From: Macrothele yani
Taxonomy: Eukaryota > Arthropoda > Arachnida > Araneae > Macrothelidae
Direction: 5' to 3'
Assembly (NCBI GenBank): GCA_039090855.1
Contig: CM076991.1
Span: 105,226,021 to 105,290,020 of the forward strand
DNA: 64,000 bases
Position 1 is the first letter of the stretch; the number at the start of each line of letters is the position of its first letter. Position numbers and translations under genes: made by a program. Of the stretch, positions 32,284 through 43,597 are shown piece after piece. Below the pieces are notes generated by a model. The model was not told the origin of the DNA. It was given only the letters and a program-made list of their open reading frames with translations, and did no database searches.

Positions 32284-34650
32284 ATGGCCTGTGCTTAACA
32301 GTTACCAAAAGATAAACAATTAGATGACCTATTTACAATGACAATGAGATATTTACATTATGTGGATGCACTATATACAATGTAAGCAAATTCATAACAC
32401 TGACAATACTGGACTGAAGGGTTGACTTGCTCTATGTACATCATATGTTCTCAATGTGCATCAGCATAGTGCCATCTCTAACAGGTGAACACCAGTACAA
32501 AGTATAACTATAAATTTTACAGTGCAAAAACAAACATGTATATTTTGAGCAATCTTGAGAAAAAAGAAGAAAAGAGCAGAAGGTTTATACTTTTCAGTAT
32601 CTGAAAGATAAGCGAATAAATGATCTATCCACAATGATGGTGTGAACTCTATACAAATTGAATGCAATATCTCTCTTGTGAAACGCTGTCAAATTACAAA
32701 AAGAACTATTACTTAGGCTTAAACAAGTGCCTCAATCACAGTGCTATAGATTAACTTGTAATGAACAACAACATATGTACACAAGATGCAACGGCATAGG
32801 GAAGACACTAATCAGGAGTTACAATTCCATGGTACAACTGTAAGTTTCACAGTGCAAAGAGTAAAGTATATTAGTACAAACAGAACTTGCGTTTTACAGA
32901 AAATTTATACTTCGGGTACAATACAAATAATGAAAATATGAAACTGACTCTTTGTACAGCAAATATGCAACACAGCGCAGAATATTATCTAATAGACTTA
33001 TTATTTCCTGTTAGGCGCATGTGACATGAGAAAAACCACACTGTGTAATATTAACATATAATTGAAATACTATCAAAGCGTTTGCTCCGCACCATGAGCA
33101 TAAAACTTAAGACATGTAATCGTGACCCAACACGCGAAATGTGCCAAACATAAATTTTACAGTGCAATTAGGAAAGTACATTAGTATATACAAAACTGAG
33201 CTTTTGGCATAGCAACTATACTTCAGGTACAGTACAAATAACCGAATGATGAACAATTACCCCCTGCACTACAAAAGTGCTAAACCTTGCAGAACATGGT
33301 GTAATCGACTGATCATATCCCTTTATGTACATGTAACATGATCAAAAACCACACTGTGCAAAATCAATAATGCAATTTAAACACTATCAAACAGTTGCTT
33401 AGCACCGTGAGCAAAAACCATATATTATAAAGCCCGGCAGACATAAGGAAAGTGCCGAAAAAAAAAAAAGACTTTAAACTTATTCTAAGTGCCTGTGGTA
33501 TAACAAGAAACTCACCTATAGGACCTTGTTGGTGAGAAACATGCAAACGTGCAGTAACATTAAGAAGCAATGATGACAAGGGCACCTAAGAACACGATAA
33601 TCACAAAACTATACTTCAATTAGTACAAACAATTTCACAGAAGTCAGAACAAAGTCTAAGGTCTTCTGATGGACCAGAAAACCATTGACGAAAAGGTGAC
33701 CACACTGACATAAAGTGTGGGATTCGATTCGCTGCCTTAGCAACAGTGAAAGCAAGCCTCAAGCGTGAAGTCAGTCTGTTCCGGAACTGACTGCACATCG
33801 CAGCTCCCGCCTGAAAGATGGTAGGCTGTATAGGGGTAGAACGTAGCTGTTGATAGTAGCAAAAAATCACATGTTTTGCTAATATGAATACATAAGCACA
33901 TGACTCTGATATAGGAATAGGCGGAGTACTTGAAATGAGTAGCGTACTATAGGCTGAGAAGGAGAGATCATTAGTACTAAGGCACTGTGCAGTAGTGAAG
34001 GTCAGATGTAGCAAGAGAAGAAGCACTGTGCAATGTTGATACACATGATCTACATCCGCAATCGCAGAGCAAAACATGCAGTTAGGCGAATCAACAAGCG
34101 TCATCCTGAATAATTTGATAGGAACTGGTAACCGCCGATGAGGAAACAACCATTGGATGTTTCTTTCTGCTGGAATAGATAGTGGCGAATTAGACATGGA
34201 CCACACTTGTGAAAGGGCGACATTCGGAACATCTGGAATCATCAATGGTGTAGCATATAGTGGATCAATGAGACAACGGTAAAGAGACGAGATAGAAAAA
34301 CTGGAGAGAGTAAGTGATGAGCCCCGAACGGAAAGGAAAAAGGGAAGAGGAAGAGAGGCAGAGGGAACAAAAGTTAACCCAGCTTGAGAGGCAAGGTTAA
34401 GGAAGAGGGTAATGATTGAAGAACGGAAGGAATCATACAGCAAAAGAGAGGAAGAGGTAGGGGGAGGAGAGGGGAAAGATCAGAGAAGGGTTTCCAAGAA
34501 AGATCTGGAGAAATTAGATCCTGAACAGATACTATTCCGGCGGGGAGCCAGGAAAGGTCAGTAAAGTAGGGAGCATTAGGGGGATGAAGGATGGAAGAAA
34601 AGAACAGGGGCTTAGCTAATAGTTCAGTGGTGGAAGCCGGTGGAGCACGG
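32284..34650 (-). mobile_element. Tx1-related LINE fragment nested in the larger LINE
   Basis: The 5'-truncated element lies in opposite orientation inside ORF1 of the host LINE. It carries the ORF2 C-terminus (34650-33616) and about 1.3 kb of AT-rich 3' UTR (33615 to about 32284). The reverse complement near 34645 aligns with the host LINE's own ORF2 (STTELLAKPLFFSS against STTRDLLAEPLFFST). It is therefore a diverged relative, not a rearranged piece of the host. I found no clean target duplication, so both ends are approximate. Confidence 0.75.
33616..34650 (-). pseudogene. ORF2 C-terminus of the nested Tx1-related LINE
   Basis: An open stretch of 275 codons (34443-33616) plus about 70 broken codons upstream. 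Landmarks are NIQWLFPHRRLPVPIKLFRM, the Cys/His motif CMFCSAIADVDHVYQHC, SCAYVFILAKHVIFCYYQQL and RNRLTSRLRLAF. These match, in order, the C-terminus of the host LINE ORF2 and of the fragment at 28955-29606. The RT and endonuclease domains are absent through 5' truncation. The frame after 34443 is intact, which suggests it is not very old. Confidence 0.82.
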
Positions 34651-35685
34651 AAGAGGGGCGTTGGATTGATTCAAACACACTTAGCTGCAAAAAACGACCC
34701 GATGCATGATACCACCCGTGGAGCCCGTCGAGTTGCACGTGTCGTTTTTCCTTCTCAAGAAGCTATTGCTCAGCTCCCAACTCACTTCACAGTTAAGTGT
34801 GATGGTCAGACTCGCCAAACTGATCTATTGACAGAATTCCATTGCAGTCAGTGCAAGGAAGTTGGACATTTCTACAAAGAGTGTCCTATTGCACGGCTAT
34901 AAACTGGTTCTTCTGCACCACGGATGGATACTCACTATACCCCTGTTGGTGCCTCATCACTATCTTCGGCACCTGCTGATCCTCTTCACATGGAGATCTC
35001 TCCCAAGTCGACTGCCTTACCACCTCCTGCTTCTGTAGAGCATTATCCTGAATTACCCCCGACATCGCCTTTCCTTGCTCCTGCACCACCTGGCGACATT
35101 ACTGATGCTGATGGAGGGGTGTTGTCTGATACTGAAACTTCCAATGCGGACACCGACACCGCTTACCAGAGCGTCAGTGACAACACCTTAAATGATGGGT
35201 CGGACGCGACCTCTAGGTCTCGCACTGACAAAAGAGAAGCCCCAAAGCCCCCCGATTCCTACAAGCGGCGGAAGCCTCAAGGGAAATCTCCACTTTCTAC
35301 TCGTTCCCGTACGTCGGCTTCTCACCGGAAAGACTGTGATTTTTCTTCGAACCCTGAAGACTTTATCTTACCTTATGAGGATTTTCTTGCTAGACTGCAA
35401 CAACATGTATTTCCGTCGACTCCTTTATCATATCCGGAGTTATATGACGTTTTCTGTCGGACATCTTTGCCTGAGGGATTCCCTCCTTTTGTCGAGTCAC
35501 ATACGGCTCAGCTTCCAGCGGTGATTGCGCAGTTGACGGAGTTAGACTGCATCTATCAAGCGCTTCGTAGTCCGTCTTCTAATGATGCTGCTGCTGCGAA
35601 AATGATGCATCGTCGATACACTAATCTTCGAGACCACTTACGTAAAGTGCTTACTCCACCTTCTGATTTGGCGCTTTCACGGTGA
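34651..35685 (+). pseudogene. Tx1-clade LINE ORF1, C-terminal part with zinc knuckle
   Basis: Continues the ORF1 begun at 31449. A CCHC zinc knuckle, CSQCKEVGHFYKEC (C-x2-C-x4-H-x4-C), lies at 34843-34884, a nucleic-acid-binding feature of L1/Tx1 ORF1 proteins. An in-frame TAA follows at 34900-34902. The same frame then stays open from 34903 to 35685 with a Pro/Ser/Asp-rich tail (LSDTETSNADTDTAYQS, KRRKPQGKSPLST) and a helical end. The stop is therefore probably a disabling mutation rather than the natural end. Confidence 0.75.
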
Positions 35686-35689
35686 CGAC

Positions 35690-38600
35690 CTTGTCGCGGA
35701 TTTTCGACCCCTGATGTGAATGACCTTGTCTATGAGGACCTCGCGGCGGATGCCAGTGATGTCCTCCTCCTTCAAGAGACTCGATGTTCATCTGATACGC
35801 CGACACACAGATGGCGGTCGTGGCCTTACACATTCTACCATGCGTACCGCCAATCTAGGTCTGGTGGCATTGCCGTCGGTGTACACCGTCGTTTAATGCA
35901 CCGTATATCTTCTATTTCTGTCAATAACTTATATTCAGAATTATTGCAATGCCTTACTTTCTGTGTTGATACTGTAACTTTTCATGTGTTTAATGTGTAT
36001 ATACCAACTGAAGAATCATTTGTTGATCCACTTTTTCGGATTCTACGTGCAGCGATTGCTGCGATTCCCTCCGGGGATTTTTTCATCATTGGAGGGGATT
36101 TTAACTGCACGGTGCAGCCCTCTGTAGACCGCTATTTGTCGCACGGAGAACACCGTGCGAATCTTGTCTCCAAGTTAACACAGTTTATTGCTGATTTTCA
36201 GCTTGTTGACTCTTTTCGCCAGCTAAATCCTCAAACCATTTCATTTACTTGGTGCAATTCCCCGACGCAGTTTTCTGCTGCTGCTCGATTGGACCGTATT
36301 TATGTTGTCTCTTCTTTGATTGCCACTATTACTTCGGCGCGGCACCTCCCTACAGTGTCCTCCGATCATAGCGCCGTGTCTCTATCTGTTTGTGTCTCCC
36401 ATCCCCACCTTCGGCTCGTCGGGGATGGAGTTTTGATTATACAATTTTACAAGATCGGTCTTTCTGTGATACAGTTGAGCAGTTCCTTGCTGCTAGGAAA
36501 CCTCTGCTAGCTACTACTCCGAGTGCCCTGCGCCTGTGGCTCGACATTAAACAAGACCTTCTATTATTGGTACGACGCCTTTCATTTTCCATCACTACCA
36601 CTCGTGCGATAGCGATCAGCAATCTTCGGGGTTTGCTTTCTTCGTTACAAATGTCGGATCCACAGTATTCAGTAGTTCACGATGAACTACACGCTCACCT
36701 ACAACCGCTTGCCTAACAAGCTGTGCGTCGACTTCGACTTCTGCATCTATCTCCATCGACACAAGCCTTTGAAGTTCTTTCCAAGAGGGAATCTTCGAGA
36801 CGAGCGTCAACCTCACTTCGATATCTTCGCCTTCCTAACGGCTCCACCACGTTCGACACATCTCTTATTTGCTCCCAAGTCCGTCACTTCTTTCAGGAGA
36901 AGTTCCGAGTGGTCGCGCAGGTTACTGATCTTTCTTCTTCTCCCCTTCTCTCTTCTCTCCCTCAGGTCCCGCCTTCTCTCTGTGCTCCCCTCACTGCTGA
37001 GTTTTCTTTGCTTGAACTTCGAGAGGCGTTTTCCTCCCTGAACTCCCATGCCTCCCCAAGACCTGATGGTCTTTCGCTGTCCTTCTACCGTGCTTTTCTT
37101 CCGTCCCGTCTACCTTTTCTTTCTGCTGGTTTTTCTTGTGCTCTTTCTTCTTCTGCGCTTCCGCCGGAATTTACAGTTGCTCAAGTCATCCTCCTGCCAA
37201 AGAAGGGGGACCTCCTGAATCTGACAAATTGGCGCCCTATCTCCATCCTTAATATTGATTATAAATTTTTCACGAAACTCCTTTCTCGACGTCTTAACTC
37301 TGTCCTTTCGTTTCTTGTTTCTCCCGACCAGTCATACACTGTGCCTGGTCGGTCTATCGCTAACAACATTTCTTTTCTTCTTAATCTCACTTTTCTTGCT
37401 CGCAAACATTCAGAACCCTTAGGCCTATTTAACATTGATCAATAGTCTGCTTTTGATAACGTTTCCCATGACTATCTCTCTGCTGTTCTAACCCATTTTG
37501 GCTTTCCTTCTCCTTTTGTCTCTCTCCTTCTCAGTCTTTATCGGGGCGCTCATTTTCATGTTCGGGCGGCCTCATTTTTGACGGTACCCATCCCTTTCCA
37601 ACGAGGAATCCGGCAGGGTTGCCCCCTCTCAGGGCAACTCTTTGCCCTCGCATTCGAACCTTTCTTGATTGCCAGCCGTTCATCTCTTCTTTCTGCATTG
37701 CCGTTGACCGTTTCTAGCACCAGGCATCACCGTTTCGTTGTTTCAGCCTATGCAGATGACGCCACTTTCTGTCTCCGACGAGATGAGCAGTTTGATATTC
37801 TACACTGCACGTATCAACAGTATGCAGCTCTCTCTGGTGCGTCCTTGAATGTGCTCAAGAGCACCGGCTTGTGGTGTGGGTCTTGGATGGGTCACACCGA
37901 TGCCCCATGGGGTGCGGTGTGGTCCTCCTCGACCCAGAAAATTCTTGGCGCCCAGATTGGACATCCATTCACTTCTGGAATTATTACCTGGAATGGACTC
38001 CTTCCTCGATTACAACGCTCAGCTGCGTTTTGGCGATTCACGCATTCTTTCGCATCTTACATTCAGAGAGCGCAAATTGTCCAGCGATACCTTCTATCCC
38101 AATGCTTGTTTTCTTGGAACTCATCTGTGTTTACCTCGGCTCGTCTCTCTACTATCAACAGCATCTTTACTTCCGTGATTTGGTCAGCAAAGCATTGGGT
38201 TGCTGCTACGACTCTCACTCTTCCAGCTTCTTTGGAAGGAATTCGCCTACCGGATGTACGCCTTTACTACCGAGCCTCTCGCATCGTTTCATTCCTTCGC
38301 CTTCTTCTCACTCCTTCTCCATCACTCTGCTCTACTTTTGATATTCTTATCTCTCTCCGAGATCCATCCTTATATCTTCGGATGGACTCTTATCCTTCTT
38401 ATTTTAATCAATTTCCACCCCTCATTACTCAAGCTCAAGCATTCTTCCGCTCACTTCCACTTCTTTGCGCAACTCCCTCTACTACTCGTGATCTTCTTGC
38501 CGAACCACTTTTCTTTTCGACTCTGATTCACCCTCCTGATCAAATCTACTTCATCTTCCCTCCTTGGGTCCGCTCTGGAATCTTAACTGTTCAAGCTTTA

Positions 38601-39464
38601 GTTACTGCTGACCTCTCCTGGAAGCTCCTTTCCTCTCTATTCCCCGCTTCTACTCCCCTACTGGAGGAAGATTATGATCTCCTTCGTTCTACTCTCTGTT
38701 CTCTCTTCCCTTCCCTTGTTTCTGATTCTGGTCTCATCTCTGTTTCTGGTCCTAGCCTCTCTATTCCTTTCTTCCTTCCTCTTTGTGCCTCTGTTGCCCC
38801 CATTTCTTCTTTTTCCACCGGTTCGATCTATACTCTTCTTAGCACACCCTTCGCTATTCCCCACCCACTCCCGGATGTTTCTTCTTCGCTTTCTTTGACA
38901 ATCTGGTCTGCATCTTCTTCGCCGCTCTCCTCCCCGCTGGAGCTTAACCTTCAATGGTGGTTTCTCCACCGTCGCCTTCCAGTTCCTTCCTCTCTCTTTC
39001 GTATGTCTATTTCTTCTACTTCACTCTGTATTTTTTTTGGTTCTGAAGGCGATGTTCCACACGTTTATTGTCACTGTCCCATTCTGCTACCTCTGCTTCA
39101 TACTGCTTTTCGTCTTGCTGCCATTATTTGTTCCAGGGATCTTCCTTTCCAATCATATCCATGGCTACTTCTAACTAAGCATCCTCCAACTAAACTTCCG
39201 GATGCTTCTGCCTACCTATTCGTCCTTGTGAAGCATGTTATTCATCTTTACCGCCTTTCTATACGATCACGTTCTGCCACACCTAGCATCCTTTCTGCAG
39301 GTGCAGCTCTGCGGAAGATTTTTAGGAATCGCATCTTGGCTCGTCTCCGGCTGGAGTACTTTGCAGCGTCCACCCCCCAATCTCTGGTTTCCTTCCGGTC
39401 TGCCTGGGCGCAGGAAACCGGGTGGTTCCGAGTTGACGGGTCGACGCTGTATTTTTCGTGTTAA
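35690..39464 (+). pseudogene. Tx1-clade LINE ORF2: endonuclease and reverse transcriptase
   Basis: N-terminal AP-type endonuclease: VLLLQETRC, IIGGDFNC, ARLDRIYVV and SDHSAVSLS (35770-36390). A frameshift near 36420 changes frame. The RT domain follows: LPKKGDLLNLTNWRPISIL, VPGRSIANNISFL, DQ-stop-SAFDNVSH, FQRGIRQGCPLSGQLF and AYADDATFC (catalytic DD, about 37750). The C-terminal part holds HRRLPVPSSLFRM and a partly lost Cys/His motif near 39030-39080. In-frame stops lie at 36714-36716 (TAA) and 37443-37445 (TAG). The enzyme would nick the target and copy element RNA by target-primed reverse transcription. With one frameshift and two stops it is recently dead. Confidence 0.9.
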
Positions 39465-41494
39465 TTGCGTTGTGCTTTCTCCTCTTACTTTTCCATGTGC
39501 CTTTTGGGACACAGTGTATATTTGTAATTATATTTTGTTATTTTGTTGGATCTGCATTTCTTTGTGTCTGTTCTCTCAAATGGCAGGTTATGTAGTTCTC
39601 CGCCGTGGCGTGCCTTTCTTGGCATAGGTTTTGCGAATTATTAACTAATGTGACTCGTTTTCTTTTGTTTGGGTACAGGTTTGTACCCGAGTCTAAGCTG
39701 CATGTACCACTTTCTTTTTTCATTTTCTTCCTGGTGTTTTATGATACATTTGTACCATATCTTATGGTCACCTTATTGCTGTCAATAGGCGTGGTATTGT
39801 TGGTTGCCTGTAATTGTATGCTGTTGTAACCTTTCTTCATTGTACATAATTTCTGACATTGTCACTTTTTTTCTTACCTTGGATTGCCATGTACCCTATT
39901 TATTGTAAATTGTTCGTCCATTGCTTCTTTTTCCCTACTGTTATCTGAGACAGCGAAGTTCTGTTCTCTATGCTTGTAATTTATATAGCACGCACATTGT
40001 GTATACTGAAGTTTTACATCGTTCCTGTTCATTGGACCATTGTACTGTGTATTTTGTATTGATATGCAACGAGGAACAGCGCTTGCTGGTTCGTACCTCT
40101 CAATCGAATGTTCTCTTTCCCTGTGTACCCAGTGTGCTTATTCCTTGTTTTTCTTTCCAGTCATGTAATGTTTGGCTTATCATAGGGTTTATGTTCGAGT
40201 CCGAAGTTCCCGGACTCTCGTTCCCCTGTTGTATTTGTGTTACGTGAACGTAACCTCGCTGCACACTTTTCACGCTCTTCGTTCTGTTTGAGTTGGTGAA
40301 AGTTCATTGACCTGTAAATACTGTATCATTTTATACGATTTTCTTTTTCATGCTTTCGCCGGTTAACGCAAGCGTTGTGCTTCTTTTTTCGCACTCGCTT
40401 GCGGTGTTCATCACGGATAAGCTGATAATGTGTACCGTGTTGTTCATGCCTTGTTCTTGTTATTGTTTTTGTTGAATTTGTACAATTTTTTCTGTTTTCT
40501 TGTATGTATACAGTGTACTTTTCTTCGGCATTTCTGTTGGTACTAGTTCCTTTGTGATTCGTTTATCCTTGGTTGAGTCCAGGGTCACTATAAATTTTGT
40601 ATCAATGTTGATTTTTGTGAATTGAGCTTACCATCAAGTGTGAGTTGCAATTTTTATTGTTCTGTTTTTGTTTAGTTGGCGCTTGCCATTCACCTGTAGT
40701 GCGTATTATGTAACTTACCGTAATCTGCATTATTTCTCTGGTACTGTGCTTGCTGTCATTATCAACTATCTCTCACGCGTATTTTTCCTGATCACAGTGC
40801 ACCGTGCTATTTGTAATTCTTGTTTGTTTTGTATCCCCGATGTGCCCCTGGGGTTTTGCACTTGCTTTTTTGGCGTTTTGTATTGTATCTTCAAACCTCG
40901 TGCGATTTCTTTTCGAGTCGGCGTCATTGGGCTCACATTTATTTGTACCGTTTTTCGAATTGTGCATGATGCTATGTTGTTCCTTTATATTTCCCCCTCT
41001 ATGTTCTTGAGTGGTGATGCCCGTTCAGTTGTAGATCTGTTTTCTCATTGTTTAGCGTCGCTCAGTGTGGCACGCCTTAATCTTGTCTTCAGAATCGCTC
41101 ACTTGAGTGGCATTCGTGTGAATTTTACCGGGTTTGTTGCGCACTGTTGGTGTATAGTGCTTACTGTATTTATTGTTTCTATTTCCGGTTTTCCTGATTT
41201 TTAATAGAGTGCCGTGTTGGATGTCCTTTTCTGTTGTTAGGCGTTCCTCGATTACATCCTGGCTATTGCCAGTGCCAATTGTAATTGCTTTCGTGTACTT
41301 TGCTGTCTCTGTGTATCGTGTATTTTACCACCTTGTTGTGGTTTTTAGCATTTTTCATATTATCTTGACCGGCGTAGCCGTATTCATCTGTTGATAATGT
41401 CATTACTTTCATTCATTGCTTAATTATTGTTTTTCCCACTTCGTGGTGCGTCTGTATTATTTTATGCCTAAGAGTTCAATAAAATTCGTTAATA
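39465..41494 (+). other. 3' UTR of the Tx1-clade LINE
   Basis: About 2 kb of T-rich DNA with no conserved reading frame, between the ORF2 stop and the CTCAGG target duplication. Its open frames of up to 178 codons are T-rich, hydrophobic and without known motifs. AATAAAATTCG near 41480 looks like the transcript end. Confidence 0.7.
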
Positions 41495-41500
41495 CTCAGG

Positions 41501-42292
41501 AGAGTCGTTACAGCTAAGACCTTAGTGTACAGGTGAGTAAAAATGCCGAAACCGCGGTATGTATACGTACCATTCGCAGAGAACTTCATTACGTCGGTTA
41601 CCGTGGTCGTGCGGCTACTTGTAAGCTTTTCGTCTCCACTCAGAACCCATCGTTTAGCATAGTGTAAAGAACCTTTTTCGTGTACCGTAAATCAATGGAA
41701 ACGCGTCCTATGGACTGATGAATCCAGATACACGATCCATCAGTCTGATGGCCGCGTGCGTGTATGGCGGCAGCCGGGGGAACGCTATTTGCCGCCACAG
41801 TATACTGTTTCTACGCTCAAGTTTGTAGCTGGCAGGGTACTCGTGTGGATGTGTTTTTCGTGGTATTGTCCCAGCCCATTGGTTATCGTGGACAAACCTG
41901 TTAATCAGCACGTCTGCCTGGACATTCTGGACAATTATGCCCTACCAACTCTGTGGCAATACTATGGAACTGAGCCTTGTTGGTACCAGCAGGATAATGC
42001 ACCGAGCCATAAAGCAAGTACTATTACGGCGTGGTTTCACGATAATTCCTTATCGTGTGTGGACTGACCAGCACAAAGCCCTGATCTTAATCTCAAAGAG
42101 CATCAATGGGATGAATTAGAGCGCTGCATAAGAAGTTCAAAACCAAGGCCTACTACTAAGCAACAGTTAGCGGCAGCATTATGTACTGAATGGAAGCGCA
42201 TACCTATCGCTGTGTTCCAAAACCTTGTCGAAAGCATGTCTCGAAGGGTCAGTGCATGTGTTAAGGTCAAAGGTGGACCGACACCGCACTAA
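41501..42292 (+). pseudogene. Tc1-B transposase, catalytic block
   Basis: After the LINE the transposase resumes: RRELHYVGYRGRAAT (about 41576), then LWTDESRYTIHQSDGRVRVW with the first Asp (about 41710). WYQQDNAPSHKAS follows with the second Asp (about 41980). LNLKEHQWDELE (about 42090) has Glu in the third position, and MSRRVSACVKVKGGPTPH ends at TAA 42290. Frameshifts lie near 41540, 41665 and 42060. The DD34E spacing and C-terminus are those of Tc1 transposases, which cut and paste at TA sites. Confidence 0.9.
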
Positions 42293-42360
42293 TGTATGTC
42301 AATAAACGCTATGTTGAGTTTCTCTTCTAGGTGTCCGGTGACTTTCGTCAATAAAATGTA

Positions 42361-42478
42361 TGTCATAATTGGTATTATGCATTGATTGAAAAGCTTTGTT
42401 CTGTTTTCCGCAAGTATGCAAAAGGTTTTTTCACACAATTAATTTAGTCTTTTAACATGCTCTTACCTATCAGGTTTT
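42361..42478 (-). pseudogene. RTE-type LINE, right block of the nest host
   Basis: The minus strand encodes TKLFNQCIIPIMTY directly up to the Tc1-B boundary. In RTE elements this is followed by GAETW, and here the far block (30886 leftward) supplies DAETW in the same frame. Upstream it fades into a mixed poly-T tract at 42479-42521. Confidence 0.75.
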
Positions 42479-42847
42479 CGTTTTTTTTTTTTTTTTGTTT
42501 TTTTTTTTTTTTGTTTTTTTTGGATAGCAGGGTTTAATCATTCGAGACTGGAAAAGCAAGCAATAGGCAAAACTCGAAGAAGTTCGAAGTTCGACGATAG
42601 ATGTCAGTCCTCTAAAACAAAGCGAATGAAGACAATAATAAATAACCTTCCACCACACACGGCAGCAAGAAAGCGGGCGTCAGAAATGTACTCTGCCAGT
42701 CTCCAATTCAAGAGTCCGTGACCTTTGATGTTTGACCTTCCTACTTAAAAGCTTTGATGCAGTCCAAGATATATAAACAAAATGTATCTCAATCTTCCTT
42801 TCACAACACATCCCATTTTGACTTGATAGGGAACACGGATAAACGCA
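42479..42847. other. Poly-T tract and unassigned DNA
   Basis: Long T-runs at 42481-42521 are broken by single G residues. The rest has no recognised motif. Confidence 0.5.
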
Positions 42848-43448
42848 GTTTTTTACGTTTCCAACCGTAGGTTGAAGAAGCGTACATGCTCCAGCTTTGC
42901 TCGTCTGTCTGTCTTTCCGTCCGCACGATAACTCGCATAAAAATGGTTCGATTTCGATGAAATTTTGGTATGTGGTAGGGGACCACCCGGGGATGAACCC
43001 TATTTAAAATGGGCGAAATGCGGTCAAAGGTCAGGACATAGGAGCGGGATCCATTCCATTACCCTTATGCGTCATAACTTGCGTAAAAATGTTTCGATTG
43101 CGAAGAAACTTTAGTATGTTGTTCCGTATACTGAACCGGTTCTATTGAATATAATCGAAATGGGTTCAAAGATCAGGACACAGAAGCGAGATTTATTCCA
43201 CAGCTATTATCCTCATAACTTAACCAAAAATGCTTCGATTGCGACAAAAATTTAGTATGTTGTTCCGGAGGTATACGGAACCGATTCTGTTGAATATCAT
43301 GGAAATGGGATCAAAGGTTAGTACACATGAGCGAAATTTATTCCACAGCCATTATTCTCATAACTTCAGTAATAACTTCAGTAATGATTTCTGGCATGTT
43401 GGAAAGCGTATCATAATCAATGCATTGCATGATTTTACTAACTTGTTA
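42848..43448 (+). repeat. Complex repeat D, copy A
   Basis: Begins TTTTTTACGTTTCCAACCG, carries GTCTGTCTGTCTTTCCGTCC, then subunits of about 140 bp. The subunits contain GCTTCGATTGCGAC-type, GTATACTGAACCGG and GGGTCAAAGGTCAGGACA sequences. It ends TTGGAAAGCGTATCATAATC plus about 35 bp shared with the other copies. ACGCTTTCCAAC therefore occurs inverted near both ends. Other copies: 50633-51108, 51252-51716 and 58452-59323. Confidence 0.8.
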
Positions 43449-43597
43449 TTATTATACATTACTCAGATTTAGACGAATGTAAGAAACGACCCTGACACCG
43501 ATAAAATGTTATGTAGCAACGAAAGTACATCTGCGCATGCCCAAGATAAAATCTGGCATTAAGATGGAAAGAAAAGCTGAATTGCAAGTGAGTTATA

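Larger units (their letters stand above)
31252..41494 (+). mobile_element. Tx1-clade (L1 superfamily) LINE, near full length
   Basis: The non-LTR retrotransposon has ORF1 (31449 on), ORF2 with endonuclease and reverse transcriptase (35690-39464) and a 2-kb 3' UTR. The 3' end contains TTCAATAAAATTCG. A 6-bp duplication, CTCAGG, flanks it (31246-31251 and 41495-41500). Span is 10.2 kb, or about 7.9 kb after removing the inner LINE fragment. The Tx1 assignment rests on the ORF2 sequence style (DQ-x-AFDNVSH, FQRGIRQGCPLS) and the C-terminal Cys/His motif. Many Tx1-clade LINEs insert at specific sites, some inside other transposons. Confidence 0.85.
30889..42358 (+). mobile_element. Tc1-like element Tc1-B, split by a 10.2-kb LINE insertion
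   Basis: The left end CACTATATTGGCAAAAGTC and right end, in reverse complement, CATTTTATTGACGAAAGTC continue into CACCGGACACC on both sides. The TA duplications are at 30887-30888 and 42359-42360. Without the LINE the element is about 1.2 kb, normal for Tc1. It landed inside an RTE LINE and later received the Tx1-clade LINE at 31251/41495. Confidence 0.92.

Noticed and set aside
38658..38969. Arg/Glu-rich minus-strand frame inside LINE ORF2
   Set aside because: It is the antisense shadow of the Ser/Leu-rich LINE ORF2.
39235..41394. Several T-rich hydrophobic open frames resembling membrane proteins
   Set aside because: They lie in the 3' UTR of the Tx1-clade LINE. Base composition alone (T-rich codons) gives hydrophobic residues.
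42854..43410. Repeat D as a simple TIR transposon
   Set aside because: The inverted ACGCTTTCCAAC motif is not at the very ends: homology between copies extends about 35 bp beyond one of them, and no constant target duplication was seen.
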